DNA of 64,000 nucleotides, taken from NCBI GenBank assembly GCA_035551475.1, contig DASZMX010000133.1, forward strand, positions 1 through 64,000. The letters run 5' to 3'. Origin of the DNA: DASZMX01 sp035551475 (GTDB lineage: Bacteria; Verrucomicrobiota; Verrucomicrobiia; Limisphaerales; Palsa-1400). Of the stretch, positions 42,945 to 52,556 are shown in pieces (position 1 is the first letter of the stretch; the number at the start of each line of letters is the position of its first letter). Made by a program: the position numbers and the translations under genes. The notes beneath the pieces are model-generated. The model was not told the origin of the DNA. It did not search any database and saw nothing but the letters and a program-made list of their open reading frames with translations.

Positions 42945-43718
42945 ATGGACATACCGCCCCTCGCGCCCGCCATCCCCGCGCCGCTGATCGAGGTCCTTGG
43001 ATTGACAAAGCTCTACGGCGAATTCACCGCCGTGAAAGAATTGTCCTTCGCCGTGCGGCCGGGTGAAGTCATCGGTTTGGTGGGGCCCAATGGCGCCGGC
43101 AAAACCACCACACTCCGCTGCCTGGCAGGCATCATCCCGCCGTCGCGCGGCGCCGTTAAAATTTGCGGTTTCGATCTCAGCCAGGCCCCCATCGAGGCCA
43201 AACGCCGGCTGGCGTTTTTCCCCGACGAGCCGCGCCTGTTCGAATATCTGACAGTCGAACAGCACCTGGCTTTCACCGCGCGGATTTATGGCGTGGCGGA
43301 TTGGAAGGCGCGAAGCGGGCCGTTGCTCCAGGAATTGGAAATCGCAGATAAAGCGGACAAGCTGCCGGGGGAATTGTCGCGCGGCATGAAACAGAAACTG
43401 GCGATTGCCTGCGGATTCCTGCATGCGCCGGAAGTGATTTTTCTGGATGAGCCGTTGACGGGATTGGATCCGATTGGAATTCGGCGGATGAAAAATTCCA
43501 TTTTCCAGCGGGCCCAAAAGGGCGCGGCCATCCTGATCAGCTCGCATCTGCTCCATTTGCTGCAGGAGGTGTGTTCGCATGTGCTGATTTTGAAGCAGGG
43601 CGAAAAGGTGATCGATGGCACGCTCGAGGAAGTGCGCCAGCGCTATTCGGAAGCGGGCGCGGCCGATCTGGAAGAAGTCTTTTTCCGCGCGACCGGGGAA
43701 AGCGAGGCGAAGACGTGA
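42945..43718 (+). CDS. ABC transporter ATP-binding protein
   Basis: 257 residues from the ATG at 42945; the frame upstream to 42882 adds non-conserved residues. Walker A LVGPNGAGKTTTLRCLAG, Q-loop FFPDEPRLFEYLT, signature LSRGMKQKLAIACGF, Walker B VIFLDEPLTGLDP and H-loop LISSHLLHLL. It is an exporter-type (ABC-2 system) ATPase. Its stop overlaps the GTG of the permease gene by four bases. It is divergent from opgG with about 120 bases between the starts. Confidence 0.93.
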   Translation: MDIPPLAPAIPAPLIEVLGLTKLYGEFTAVKELSFAVRPGEVIGLVGPNGAGKTTTLRCLAGIIPPSRGAVKICGFDLSQAPIEAKRRLAFFPDEPRLFEYLTVEQHLAFTARIYGVADWKARSGPLLQELEIADKADKLPGELSRGMKQKLAIACGFLHAPEVIFLDEPLTGLDPIGIRRMKNSIFQRAQKGAAILISSHLLHLLQEVCSHVLILKQGEKVIDGTLEEVRQRYSEAGAADLEEVFFRATGESEAKT

Positions 43719-45463
43719 TTGCGCAAGCGCTGTTCTTTTATCAATTCCACTCGATCAAGAACCGGCTGACGGCGCGGGTGCGCCGCATGAAAGAACCGCG
43801 TTACTTGTTCGGCGCGGTGGCGGGAGCGGCGTATTTTTATTGGTTTTTCTTTCGCAATTTCAATCACGGCGACGGGCCGATGCGGCGGGCATTCTTCGGG
43901 GGCGATCCCGAAATGCTCCAAGGCGTATATGCGCTGATATTGCTGGCGTGGGTTCTGTTGACATGGATTTTTCACCGCACCCGGGCAACCCTGGCCTTTA
44001 CGGAATCAGAGGTGGCATTTTTATTTCCAGCGCCGGTGACACGTGAGCAATTGCTCCATTTCAAACTGTTGCGTTCGCAATTCGCCATTCTTTCCAGTTC
44101 GCTTCTGATGGCTTTTTTGCGCTTCGGCGGAAGCCATTTTTGGATTTCGTGGCTGGGTTGGTGGATCATCCTGGCCACCCTCAACCTTCACATTCTGGGC
44201 AGTTCATTTGCCGTCACGATGTTGATGGATCGCGGCATTTCCAACGCGCGCCGGCGGATCATATCCCTGGCCGTCATCGTGGCGGCGGGCGCGGGCCTGG
44301 CTTGGTGGCTGCGCAATTCATTTCCGGCGCCACCGCTTGTTGAGCCCGGAGCCGATGCGGCAACGATTTTTGCGCACTATGTCAACTACGCGGTTAATTC
44401 AGGCCCCCTGCCCTATCTGCTTTTTCCGTTCAAGCTCCTGAGCGCGCCATTCCTGGCGCGTAACGCAGGCGAATTCATCGCCGCGCTGCCGGGGGCGCTG
44501 GCGATCATGGGATTGCATTATCTTTGGGTGATGCGGGCCAATGTCGCGTTTGAAGAAGCCTCCGTGGACGCGGCGCGACGAACGGCGGAGCGCGTGGCGG
44601 CGATTCGCTCGGGCAACTGGCAGGCAGCCAATCCCGCCAAAAAACCAGGCCGCTCGCCTTTTCGCTTGGACGGCGCCGGATTCCCAGCGATGGCGCTGAT
44701 GTGGAAGAACGTCATTGCCGCCAGCAACATGATCACCATCCGTTTCTGGATTATGCTGGCATGGCTGACGGTGGTCAGCGGCTTCATTTTCCGGTCGCAA
44801 ATTCACAGCGGAGCCGCGCTGGCGCTTACCTCCATGATCGGATTGCTGCTCGGGTTTTCCGTGGCCATGGGGCCGAGCCTGCTCCGCAATGATTTTCGGC
44901 AGGATCTGCCGGCGGCCGATCTTCTGAAGAGTTTTCCGCTGGCGGGCTGGGAAGTGGCGCTGGGCGAAGTGCTGGCCCCCGCCGCCATATTAACCGCCGC
45001 GCAATGGCTGCTGCTCATTCTCGCGCTGGTATGCTGTCCGGGCCAATGGGACAAGCACGCGCTTCCCTTGGGAACCCGGGTGGGCTGCTTCGTGGCGGCT
45101 GCCCTGGTTTTGCCCGCCGTAAATTTCGCCAACTTGATTATTCGCAATACCGCCGCGCTTTTCGTGCCGGCCTGGTTTCAGCTTGGCAAAGACGGCCCGC
45201 GCGGCATTGAAAACACCGGCCAGCAGCTAATACTCGTCCTGGGCCAGACTCTCGCTCTGGCGCTGATGCTGATCGTCCCTGCGATAGCCTTTGCCGTGGT
45301 ATGGTTTTCCACGTCGCTGTTCGTCGGCCCGCTCATTGCGCTCGCGTTGGGAGGATTGGCGGCGCTCGCGGCGCTCGGCGGGGAAGCGGCGCTGGGCCTG
45401 CGCCTCATGGGGTCCATGTTCGAACGTCTCGATCTGTCAAAAGAACAATTCTCCGCTGAATAA
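43715..45463 (+). CDS. Large ABC-2 type permease
   Basis: 582 residues from the GTG at 43715 (GTGA overlap with the ATPase); the longer frame from 43571 is a shadow of the ATPase gene. About 12 hydrophobic segments in two halves, with a cytoplasmic segment (RMKEPRYLFGAV) and an ESEVAFLFPAPVTREQLLHFKLLRSQ motif that also occurs in the second half in weaker form (DLPAADLLKSFPLAGWEVALGEVLAPA). This suggests a fused, two-copy permease working with one ATPase gene. Substrate unknown. Confidence 0.85.
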   Translation: MIAQALFFYQFHSIKNRLTARVRRMKEPRYLFGAVAGAAYFYWFFFRNFNHGDGPMRRAFFGGDPEMLQGVYALILLAWVLLTWIFHRTRATLAFTESEVAFLFPAPVTREQLLHFKLLRSQFAILSSSLLMAFLRFGGSHFWISWLGWWIILATLNLHILGSSFAVTMLMDRGISNARRRIISLAVIVAAGAGLAWWLRNSFPAPPLVEPGADAATIFAHYVNYAVNSGPLPYLLFPFKLLSAPFLARNAGEFIAALPGALAIMGLHYLWVMRANVAFEEASVDAARRTAERVAAIRSGNWQAANPAKKPGRSPFRLDGAGFPAMALMWKNVIAASNMITIRFWIMLAWLTVVSGFIFRSQIHSGAALALTSMIGLLLGFSVAMGPSLLRNDFRQDLPAADLLKSFPLAGWEVALGEVLAPAAILTAAQWLLLILALVCCPGQWDKHALPLGTRVGCFVAAALVLPAVNFANLIIRNTAALFVPAWFQLGKDGPRGIENTGQQLILVLGQTLALALMLIVPAIAFAVVWFSTSLFVGPLIALALGGLAALAALGGEAALGLRLMGSMFERLDLSKEQFSAE

Positions 45464-45479
45464 TTTCAGGCAAAGCCTC

Positions 45480-45499
45480 AGCCGCTATCGCCAGCGGCT
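45480..45499 (+). terminator. Hairpin between the ABC permease gene and cdsA
   Basis: agccgct / agcggct, seven pairs with a six-base loop, 16 bases past the permease stop. There is no following T-run, so it may be a weak or Rho-assisted terminator or only a chance stem. Confidence 0.3.
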
Positions 45500-45541
45500 T
45501 GTGATTGCCTTTTGCGAAGGGTTGGCGGATTGTCTGGGGCC

Positions 45542-46462
45542 ATGGCAGAAGCACAGAATCCGGCCCCGGCGCCGCTCTCGAAACGGGCGATTTTTTTTCG
45601 CCGGCTGCTCAGTTTTGTCATTCTCTGGACGGTTTTGCTGGGGGCGTTGTTCTCCGGGCAGAAGGTTCTGTCCGACTACGTGTTCATCGTCATCTTGCTG
45701 GCGCTGGCGGCGGCGGGCTTGATTGAGTTTTACGGGATGGTCAACAAGCTGGGCCTGGTCTGTTTTTCCAAATGGGGCATCGGGGCGGGCGCGCTGCTGC
45801 TCGGCGCAACGTTTTGTTATATCTCCGGCGAATTTGGGAAGGCCGCGCCACCCTCGCGCGTGAATGATTTTGAGACCAGCCTCTTCATTCTGTTCGTGTT
45901 GGGATTGTGCATCAGGCAGTTCCTGGCCAAGCACAACACCGCGGGAATTGTCGCCATTTCCACCACGCTCTTCGGGCTGATGTATATTCCCTGGCTGCTG
46001 AACTTCATCCAAAAAATCAACTTTTTCGGACGCGGCGTGGAAGGAAATTATTATGTTCTCTATTTCGTGCTGGTGACGAAATTCAGCGATTGCGGCGCCT
46101 ACGCGGTGGGCTCTCTCATTGGCAAGCACAAGATGATTCCGCGCATCAGCCCCGGCAAAACGTGGGAAGGATTTGGCGGCGCGATCCTGGTTTCGACGGG
46201 CGCCAGCGTGATCTTTTACATCGCGGCGCCGGGGCATTTGTTTGGCATGAAAATGCTGCACGCGCTCATTCTGGGTGTGATCCTCAGCACGGGTGCGGTG
46301 ATCGGAGATCTGATCGAATCGCTGTTCAAGCGCGAAGCCGGCCTGAAGGACTCCGGTCATTTATTTCCGGGCATCGGCGGAATCCTCGACTTGCTGGACA
46401 GTTTGCTCTTCAATGCTCCTCTCATGTACCTCTATCTGCGGCATGTCTTAACCAGGCCATGA
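45542..46462 (+). CDS. cdsA: Phosphatidate cytidylyltransferase
   Basis: 306 residues from the ATG at 45542. Eight or so membrane helices, with the CDP-alcohol signature at the C-terminus: ISPGKTWEGFGGA, then SLFKREAGLKDSGHLFPGIGGILDLLDSLLFNAP (pattern K-D-x5-PGxGGxxDxxDS). It makes CDP-diacylglycerol from phosphatidate and CTP for phospholipid synthesis. The stop overlaps the dxr ATG by four bases. The uppS-cdsA-dxr-rseP order common in bacteria is only partly kept: no uppS lies before it and no rseP follows dxr. Confidence 0.93.
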   Translation: MAEAQNPAPAPLSKRAIFFRRLLSFVILWTVLLGALFSGQKVLSDYVFIVILLALAAAGLIEFYGMVNKLGLVCFSKWGIGAGALLLGATFCYISGEFGKAAPPSRVNDFETSLFILFVLGLCIRQFLAKHNTAGIVAISTTLFGLMYIPWLLNFIQKINFFGRGVEGNYYVLYFVLVTKFSDCGAYAVGSLIGKHKMIPRISPGKTWEGFGGAILVSTGASVIFYIAAPGHLFGMKMLHALILGVILSTGAVIGDLIESLFKREAGLKDSGHLFPGIGGILDLLDSLLFNAPLMYLYLRHVLTRP

Positions 46463-47595
46463 AAAACGTCGTTCTTCTCGGCTCGACCGGCTCCATCGGC
46501 GTCAGCGCCACCAAAGTTGTCGATGATTTGCCCGGACAAATCCGACTTGTCGGGTTGGCTGCGGGCAACAACGCGGAGTTATTGCTTGCGCAAACTCACA
46601 AATATCAGCCCGATTACATTTCCATTTCCGATCCGGCCAAGGTTGCCGAGCTGGAGCGCACGGTCGGCTTCAAGACCCGGGTCGGTTGCGGCGCGGCGGG
46701 ATTGCTCGAATTGGCGACGCTGCCCTCGGCTGACATTGTGCTGATTGCCATCGTGGGCACGGCGGGATTGCAGCCGGCGCTGGCCGCCATCCGAGCCGGC
46801 AAGGATATTGCCGTCGCCTCCAAGGAAATCCTCGTGATGGCGGGGGAAATCGTGATGCACGAAGCCCGCCGGCACGGTGTGCGCGTGCTGGCGGTGGATA
46901 GCGAGCATTCCGCCATCTTCCAATGCCTCGATGGCAAACCGCCCGCGTCAGTGCGGGCCTTGTGGTTGACAGCTTCGGGCGGCCCATTCCGCCAGACGCC
47001 CAAGGAAGAATTCACCGCCATCACGGTGGAGCGGGCCTTAAAACACCCCTCATGGGTGATGGGCCAGAAAATCACCATTGACTCAGCCACGCTGTTCAAC
47101 AAAGGGCTGGAGATGATCGAAGCGCGCTGGCTCTTCGACATTGAGATGGACCGCGTCCGGGTGGTGGTGCATCCGCAAAGCGTGATTCATTCCATGGTGG
47201 AATTTGTGGACGGCTCCATGCTCGCGCAGATGTCCACCCCGGACATGTGTCTGCCCATCCAATACGCGCTCACCTACCCCGAGCGGCGACGCAGCGAGCG
47301 TGTGCAAACCAACTTGGCGCGACTGGGGCAACTGACCTTCGAGGAGCCGGATGAGGCGCGATTCCCGGCGTTGCAACTAGCGCGACGGGCCGGCGAGGTG
47401 GGAGGCACTCTTCCGGCGGTGTTGAACGCCGCGAACGAGGTGGCCGTCAGCGCCTTTGTGCAACGGCGGATTGGTTTTCCGCAAATTAGTGAAGTGGTCG
47501 GGTGTGTGATGGAGCGGCATGAAATCCAGGCGCAGCCGAGTCTGGAGCAAATTCTGGCGGCGGACGCGTGGGCGCGGAAGGAAGCCGCATGTTAA
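46459..47595 (+). CDS. dxr: 1-deoxy-D-xylulose 5-phosphate reductoisomerase
   Basis: 378 residues from the ATG at 46459, where the NADPH loop begins: NVVLLGSTGSIGVSATKVV. The longer frame to 45907 is a shadow of cdsA. Metal and substrate motifs: ASKEILVMAGE, LAVDSEHSAIFQ (metal-binding Asp and Glu), LTASGGPF, HPSWVMGQKITIDSATLFNKGLE and VVVHPQSVIHSMVEFVDGS. Dxr makes methylerythritol phosphate, the second step of isoprenoid synthesis. It is coupled to cdsA through ATGA. Confidence 0.96.
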   Translation: MKNVVLLGSTGSIGVSATKVVDDLPGQIRLVGLAAGNNAELLLAQTHKYQPDYISISDPAKVAELERTVGFKTRVGCGAAGLLELATLPSADIVLIAIVGTAGLQPALAAIRAGKDIAVASKEILVMAGEIVMHEARRHGVRVLAVDSEHSAIFQCLDGKPPASVRALWLTASGGPFRQTPKEEFTAITVERALKHPSWVMGQKITIDSATLFNKGLEMIEARWLFDIEMDRVRVVVHPQSVIHSMVEFVDGSMLAQMSTPDMCLPIQYALTYPERRRSERVQTNLARLGQLTFEEPDEARFPALQLARRAGEVGGTLPAVLNAANEVAVSAFVQRRIGFPQISEVVGCVMERHEIQAQPSLEQILAADAWARKEAAC

Positions 47596-47649
47596 ACTGC
47601 TTGAAAACCCGCGAGAGTTCAGGCGAAATCAGCGCGGCTCTTTAGCTCT

Positions 47650-48117
47650 ATGAATCTTGGCGATATTCTGAATCTCGATAACATCATGCCGGAGTTGAAG
47701 GCAACCAACCGGTGGGAAGCAATTGATGAGACGATCCAAAACCTTGTCAATACCAACAAGATCAAGCCAGAGCATCGGGAGGCCATCATCGCGGTGGTGA
47801 AAAAACGGGAATCCTCCATGAGCACGGGCATCGGCTTCGGCATCGGCATTCCCCACGCCTCCACCGATCTTATCGGGAACGTCGTGGGCGTCCTCGGGCG
47901 TTCGACCAAGGGCATTGATTTTGACGCGCTGGACAATCAACCCGTGAACCTGGTGATGCTGTTCCTCGTGCCCCAAGGCCAGTTTCAAAAACACCTGCAT
48001 ACGCTGGCCAGCATTGCCAAGCTGCTTCACATCAAAGAATTTCGCCAGGAGCTTGAGCAGGCGCCGGACGCCCAGGCAATGTTCGACATCATCAAAAAGT
48101 ATTCCACGCCGAAATAG
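47650..48117 (+). CDS. PTS EIIA-type protein (PtsN/fructose family)
   Basis: 155 residues of the EIIA-fructose/nitrogen fold. The phospho-acceptor is in GIGFGIGIPHAST (His near 75), followed by the usual LGRSTKGIDFDALDNQPVNLVMLFLVP segment and LASIAKLLHIKEFRQEL. It begins 54 bases after dxr and 22 bases before argS. No permease gene (EIIB/EIIC) is near, so it is more likely a regulatory PtsN-like protein than a sugar transporter part. Confidence 0.87.
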   Translation: MNLGDILNLDNIMPELKATNRWEAIDETIQNLVNTNKIKPEHREAIIAVVKKRESSMSTGIGFGIGIPHASTDLIGNVVGVLGRSTKGIDFDALDNQPVNLVMLFLVPQGQFQKHLHTLASIAKLLHIKEFRQELEQAPDAQAMFDIIKKYSTPK

Positions 48118-48139
48118 GCGGGGCTGAAAAATTCCTGCC

Positions 48140-49867
48140 GTGCTTCTTCGCCTTCTCCAGCGCCAATTGCGCCAGGCTGTGTCCGCCGTTCTGCCGGACG
48201 CCGACCTTGCGTCGGTCCAGATGCGCCCCGCCGCGGAAGCGCGCTTCGGCGATTATCAAAGCAATGCGCTGATGGCGCTGGCCAAAGCGCGCAAGATGAA
48301 TCCCCGCCAGCTCGCCACGGAAGTGGTCGCCAAGCTGGACGTGACTGCCTGGTGCGAGCCGGTGGAAATTGCCGGCGCGGGCTTTCTGAATTTTCGCCTG
48401 AAAACCGAGGCTATCGTGGGAGCTTTGCGCGAGGCGGCCCAAGGCGGCCCTCTCTTTTTTGAAAAGGCAACGGCGCCGCGAACCATTATCGTTGACTTCA
48501 GTTCGCCGAACATCGCCAAGCCGATGCACGTGGGCCACATCCGCTCCACCGTGCTGGGCGATGCGCTGGCGCGCACCCTGCGGTTGCTGGGGCATCGCGT
48601 GATCACGGACAATCACATCGGCGATTGGGGCACGCAATTTGGCAAATTGCTCGCCGGCTGGAAAACGATTTTGGATCGGGCGGCGTTGCAGGCGGACCCC
48701 ATCGGCGAGATGGAGCGGATTTACAAACAGATCAATCAAGCCTGCGAGACGAATCCGGCCACGCTCGAAACGGCGCGCCAGGAGTTAGTGAAGCTCCAGG
48801 CGGGCGACGCCGAAAATCTGGGAATCTGGCGGGAAATGATCGCGTTGTCGGAGAGCCAGTTTGAGCGGATATACACACGGCTCGGCGTGAAGTTTGATTA
48901 CACCTTGGGCGAAAGTTTTTACAATCCCCGTCTGCGCTCGACGGTGGACGAACTGGCGCAGAAAGGCATCGCCATCCAAAGCGAGGGCGCCCTGGTGGCG
49001 TTTTTTGCGGGGAACCCGGAACTCAAAGATCACCCGGCGATCGTGCAAAAAAGCGACGGCGGCTTTAATTATGCCACGACCGATCTGGCGACGTTGCAAT
49101 ACCGCGTGGAAGGCGGATCCTGGGGCGGTGCGCCGGACGAAATTATTTATGTGACAGGCGGTCCGCAGCAGCTTCATTTTAAGCAGGTCTTCGACATCTA
49201 TCGACGCTGGCATCCGGAGGTGCAGGCGCGGCTTGCGCACGTCTGGTTCGGCTCCGTGTTGGGCGAAGACGGCAAGCCTTTCAAGACCCGGTCCGGCGAA
49301 ACTGTGCGCCTGGAGGATTTGCTGGACGAGGCGGAGGAGCGGGCGCTGCAAGTCGTGACGCAGAAAAACCCGGATTTATCCGAAAGCGAACGGAAGGAAA
49401 TCGCGCGAGTTGTGGGATTGGGCGCGATCAAGTACGCGGATCTCGCGCAAAACCGGCAGAGCGATTACGTTTTTAGCTGGGACAAAATGCTCGCGCTGCA
49501 AGGAAACACGGCTCCCTATTTGTTATATTCCTATACACGGGTCAAAAGCATCTTTCGCAAGGACGGCGAACGGTCCGGCCCGTTGGCGAACTTGGTTTTG
49601 TCGGCGCCGGAAGAATTCGCGCTGGCGCGGCACATGCTGAATTTCGGGCTGGCGCTGGAAGCGACGGCAGAAGAGCACCGCCCCAATTACCTTTGCGCCT
49701 ACCTTTTCGAGTTATCCGGACATTTCGCCCGGTTCTACGAGGCGTGTCCGGTGTTGAAGGCGGATGGCGCCGTCAAGCAATCCCGTTTGACCTTGTGTGA
49801 TTTGACCGCGCGTGTCTTGCGGCAGGGTTTGGAGGCCCTGGGCATCGAGACGACCGAGCAAATGTAA
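48140..49867 (+). CDS. argS: Arginyl-tRNA synthetase
   Basis: 575 residues, GTG start. Class I landmarks: FSSPNIAKPMHVGHIRSTVLGDALARTL (HIGH motif, here HVGH), DNHIGDWGTQFGKLLAGW, YATTDLATLQYRV, YVTGGPQQLHFKQVF, FGSVLGEDGKPFKTRSGETVRLEDLLDEA and DYVFSWDKMLALQGNTAPYLLYSYTR. It charges tRNA-Arg. The stop is five bases from that of the convergent sdhB. Confidence 0.95.
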   Translation: MLLRLLQRQLRQAVSAVLPDADLASVQMRPAAEARFGDYQSNALMALAKARKMNPRQLATEVVAKLDVTAWCEPVEIAGAGFLNFRLKTEAIVGALREAAQGGPLFFEKATAPRTIIVDFSSPNIAKPMHVGHIRSTVLGDALARTLRLLGHRVITDNHIGDWGTQFGKLLAGWKTILDRAALQADPIGEMERIYKQINQACETNPATLETARQELVKLQAGDAENLGIWREMIALSESQFERIYTRLGVKFDYTLGESFYNPRLRSTVDELAQKGIAIQSEGALVAFFAGNPELKDHPAIVQKSDGGFNYATTDLATLQYRVEGGSWGGAPDEIIYVTGGPQQLHFKQVFDIYRRWHPEVQARLAHVWFGSVLGEDGKPFKTRSGETVRLEDLLDEAEERALQVVTQKNPDLSESERKEIARVVGLGAIKYADLAQNRQSDYVFSWDKMLALQGNTAPYLLYSYTRVKSIFRKDGERSGPLANLVLSAPEEFALARHMLNFGLALEATAEEHRPNYLCAYLFELSGHFARFYEACPVLKADGAVKQSRLTLCDLTARVLRQGLEALGIETTEQM

Positions 49868-49872
49868 CGCGC

Positions 49873-50646
49873 TCAGGCGCCCTCGCCTGCTTTGGATTGC
49901 ACGGGATTCTTCAGGATGGCTTTGCCGTATTCGCGGTTCAGTTGCGCGATGAAGTCGAGGCTGATTTCCTTGGGGCAAACAGCTTCGCATGAGCCCGTGA
50001 CGGTGCAGGCGCCAAATCCTTCGCTGTCCATCTGGCTGACCATGCTCAGGGCGCGCCGCACACGCTCCGGTTTGCCTTGGGGCAGCGTGGCCAGTTGGGA
50101 AACTTTGGCCGAAACAAACAGCATGGCGGAGGCGTTTTTGCACGCGGCCACACACGCTCCACAGCCAATGCACGCGGCGGCATCCATGGCTTTGTCAGCA
50201 TCGGTCTTGGCTACGGGAATGGCATTGCCATCCGGCGTTCCGCCCGTGTTGATGGAAACAAATCCCCCAGCCTGAATGATGCGGTCGAAGGCGCTGCGGT
50301 CGGTGACCAAATCGCGCAGCACAGGAAAAGCGCGGGCCCGCCACGGCTCAATCACAATGGTGTCGCCATCCTTAAAGCGGCGCATATGCAGTTGACAGAC
50401 CGTCGTGCCCTTTTGGCCGCCATGCGCCACGCCATTGATCATCATGGAGCAGGTGCCGCAAATGCCTTCCCGGCAATCCGAGTCGAAGGCGATGGGCTCC
50501 TCGCCCTTCGTCATCAGCCCCTCGTTGACGACATCCAGCATTTCGAGAAACGACATGTCGGGGCTGACATCGGGCGCGGCGTAAGTGGCGAGGTGACCGT
50601 CGCTGTCTTTGTCCTTCTGCCGCCAAACTTTTAGAGTAAGGTTCAT
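49873..50646 (-). CDS. sdhB: Succinate dehydrogenase/fumarate reductase iron-sulfur subunit
   Basis: 257 residues. The [2Fe-2S] ligands are in FDSDCREGICGTCSMMING. C-terminal clusters: AACIGCGACVAACKNASAML ([4Fe-4S]) and GFGACTVTGSCEAVCPKEISLD ([3Fe-4S] and [4Fe-4S] ligands). It passes electrons from the flavin of SdhA toward quinone via SdhC. The start overlaps the sdhA stop by ATGA. With the single cytochrome subunit (SdhC) and the order C-A-B, it matches the type B succinate:quinone oxidoreductases. Confidence 0.95.
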   Translation of the reverse strand: MNLTLKVWRQKDKDSDGHLATYAAPDVSPDMSFLEMLDVVNEGLMTKGEEPIAFDSDCREGICGTCSMMINGVAHGGQKGTTVCQLHMRRFKDGDTIVIEPWRARAFPVLRDLVTDRSAFDRIIQAGGFVSINTGGTPDGNAIPVAKTDADKAMDAAACIGCGACVAACKNASAMLFVSAKVSQLATLPQGKPERVRRALSMVSQMDSEGFGACTVTGSCEAVCPKEISLDFIAQLNREYGKAILKNPVQSKAGEGA

Positions 50647-52556
50647 TTGTAGCTGCGCGTGCTCATGTGGACCTCCTCATAGACGAGGGGTTCCTTGTTC
50701 AAAATGGGCGGTTTATCCGAGCCGGCGAATTCCCAGGCCGCGACATAGGAAAAATTCTCGTCGTCGCGCTTGGCTTCGCCTTCCTCGGTTTGAAATTCCG
50801 TGCGGAAATGGCCGCCGCACGATTCGCGCCGATGCAGCGCGTCCTGGCAGGTCAGCTCCGCGAACTCCAGGAAATCGGCGACCCGTCCGGCATGCTCCAA
50901 GTTCTGATTCAACTCGCCGTTTTCGCCGACGACTTTCACGTTTTTCCAAAATTCCTCGCGCAACGCCGGGATTTGCCGCAGCGCTTCCTGCAACCCTTTT
51001 TCGTCCCGGGCCATGCCGCATTTTTCCCACATGATATGGCCCAGCTCCTTGTGAAAGGAATTGACGGTGCGTTTGCCGTTGATTGACAGCAGCCGCTTCG
51101 TCAGCGCCGCGACATCGCCGAGCGCGCGCTGGAATTCCGGCTGGTCGGCTTTCGGCTTCGCCTGCTTGGAGGTGGCGAGGTAATTGGCAATGGTGTAGGG
51201 GATGACAAAATAACCGTCCGCCAGTCCCTGCATGAGCGCGCTCGCGCCGAGGCGATTGGCGCCGTGATCGGAGAAGTTTGCCTCGCCCAGGACGAAGCAG
51301 CCTGGGATCGTGCTCATCAAATGGTAATCCACCCAGAGCCCGCCCATCGTGTAATGGACCGCGGGATAAATGCGCATCGGCGTCTTGTACCCATTCTCGC
51401 CGGTGATCTTCTCGTACATGTCAAACAAATTGCCGTAACGCTCGCGCACGCCGTTCTCCGTCAACCGCTTGATGGCGTCGGCGAAATCGAGGTAAACCCC
51501 TTTGCCGCCCGGGCCGACTCCCCTGCCCTCGTCGCAGGCTTCCTTGGCCGCGCGAGAAGCAATGTCGCGCGGAGCGAGATTGCCAAAGCTGGGATATTTG
51601 CGCTCCAGGAAATAATCGCGCTCGCTCTCCGAAATTTCCCCCGGCGCGCGCTTGTCACCTTTGGCTTTCGGCGCCCAGACGCGTCCGTCGTTGCGCAGCG
51701 ATTCGGACATCAATGTCAATTTCGACTGATGATCCCCGCTGACGGGAATACAGGTCGGATGAATTTGCGTGTAACAAGGGTTCGCGAACGCGGCGCCTTT
51801 CTTGTAGGCGCGCCATGTGGCGGTGACGTTGCACCCCTTGGCGTTGGTGGAGAGGTAAAATACATTGCCGTAGCCGCCAGTTGCCAGCACCACGGCATCC
51901 GCCGCATGGGAAGTGACCTGGCCGGTGACCATGTCGCGCACTATGATCCCCTTGGCATGGCCATTGACGAGCACGAGATCGAGCATCTCGGTGCGCGGAA
52001 ACATTTTGACTTTGCCGGCGCCAATTTGGCGGGACAACGCTTGGTACGCCCCCAGCAGCAATTGCTGGCCGGTCTGGCCGCGCGCATAAAAGGTGCGGGA
52101 AACCTGGGCGCCGCCGAACGAGCGGTTGGCGAGCAACCCGCCGTATTCCCGCGCAAACGGCACGCCTTGCGCCACGCACTGGTCAATAATATTAACACTG
52201 ACTTGAGCGAGGCGATAGACGTTGGCTTCACGGGCGCGAAAATCGCCGCCCTTGATGGTGTCGTAAAAAAGCCGGTAAACGCTGTCGCCATCGTTTTGGT
52301 AATTCTTCGCGGCATTGATGCCGCCCTGGGCGGCAATGCTGTGGGCGCGGCGCGGACTGTCCTGGTAGCAAAACGCCTTCACGTTGTAGCCCAATTCGGC
52401 CATGGTGGCCGCGGCCGACGCGCCCGCCAGGCCGGTGCCGACGACAATGATGTCGAATTTGCGTTTGTTCGCCGGGTTGACCAACTTCAGATCAAAGCGA
52501 TGGCGATCCCATTTCTGCGCCAGCGGGCCCTCGGGAATTTTGGAGTCCAATTTCAT
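50643..52556 (-). CDS. sdhA: Succinate dehydrogenase/fumarate reductase flavoprotein subunit
   Basis: 637 residues from the ATG at 52556 (ATGA overlap with sdhC); the frame up to 52718 is a shadow. FAD loop FDIIVVGTGLAGASAAATMAELG; HSIAAQGGINAAKNYQNDGDSV includes the FAD-linked His (S-I-A-A-Q-G-G). Catalytic motifs FANPCYTQIHPTCIP and VHYTMGGLWVDYHL follow. It oxidises succinate to fumarate on the cytoplasmic side. The insert and size are typical of the type B flavoprotein (Bacteroidota and epsilon-type frdA/sdhA). Confidence 0.95.
   Translation of the reverse strand: MKLDSKIPEGPLAQKWDRHRFDLKLVNPANKRKFDIIVVGTGLAGASAAATMAELGYNVKAFCYQDSPRRAHSIAAQGGINAAKNYQNDGDSVYRLFYDTIKGGDFRAREANVYRLAQVSVNIIDQCVAQGVPFAREYGGLLANRSFGGAQVSRTFYARGQTGQQLLLGAYQALSRQIGAGKVKMFPRTEMLDLVLVNGHAKGIIVRDMVTGQVTSHAADAVVLATGGYGNVFYLSTNAKGCNVTATWRAYKKGAAFANPCYTQIHPTCIPVSGDHQSKLTLMSESLRNDGRVWAPKAKGDKRAPGEISESERDYFLERKYPSFGNLAPRDIASRAAKEACDEGRGVGPGGKGVYLDFADAIKRLTENGVRERYGNLFDMYEKITGENGYKTPMRIYPAVHYTMGGLWVDYHLMSTIPGCFVLGEANFSDHGANRLGASALMQGLADGYFVIPYTIANYLATSKQAKPKADQPEFQRALGDVAALTKRLLSINGKRTVNSFHKELGHIMWEKCGMARDEKGLQEALRQIPALREEFWKNVKVVGENGELNQNLEHAGRVADFLEFAELTCQDALHRRESCGGHFRTEFQTEEGEAKRDDENFSYVAAWEFAGSDKPPILNKEPLVYEEVHMSTRSYK

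Noticed and set aside
42822..43580. N-terminal extension of opgG by about 250 codons
   Set aside because: It lies antisense to the ABC ATPase gene; the ATG at 42821 gives a signal peptide and normal OpgG length.
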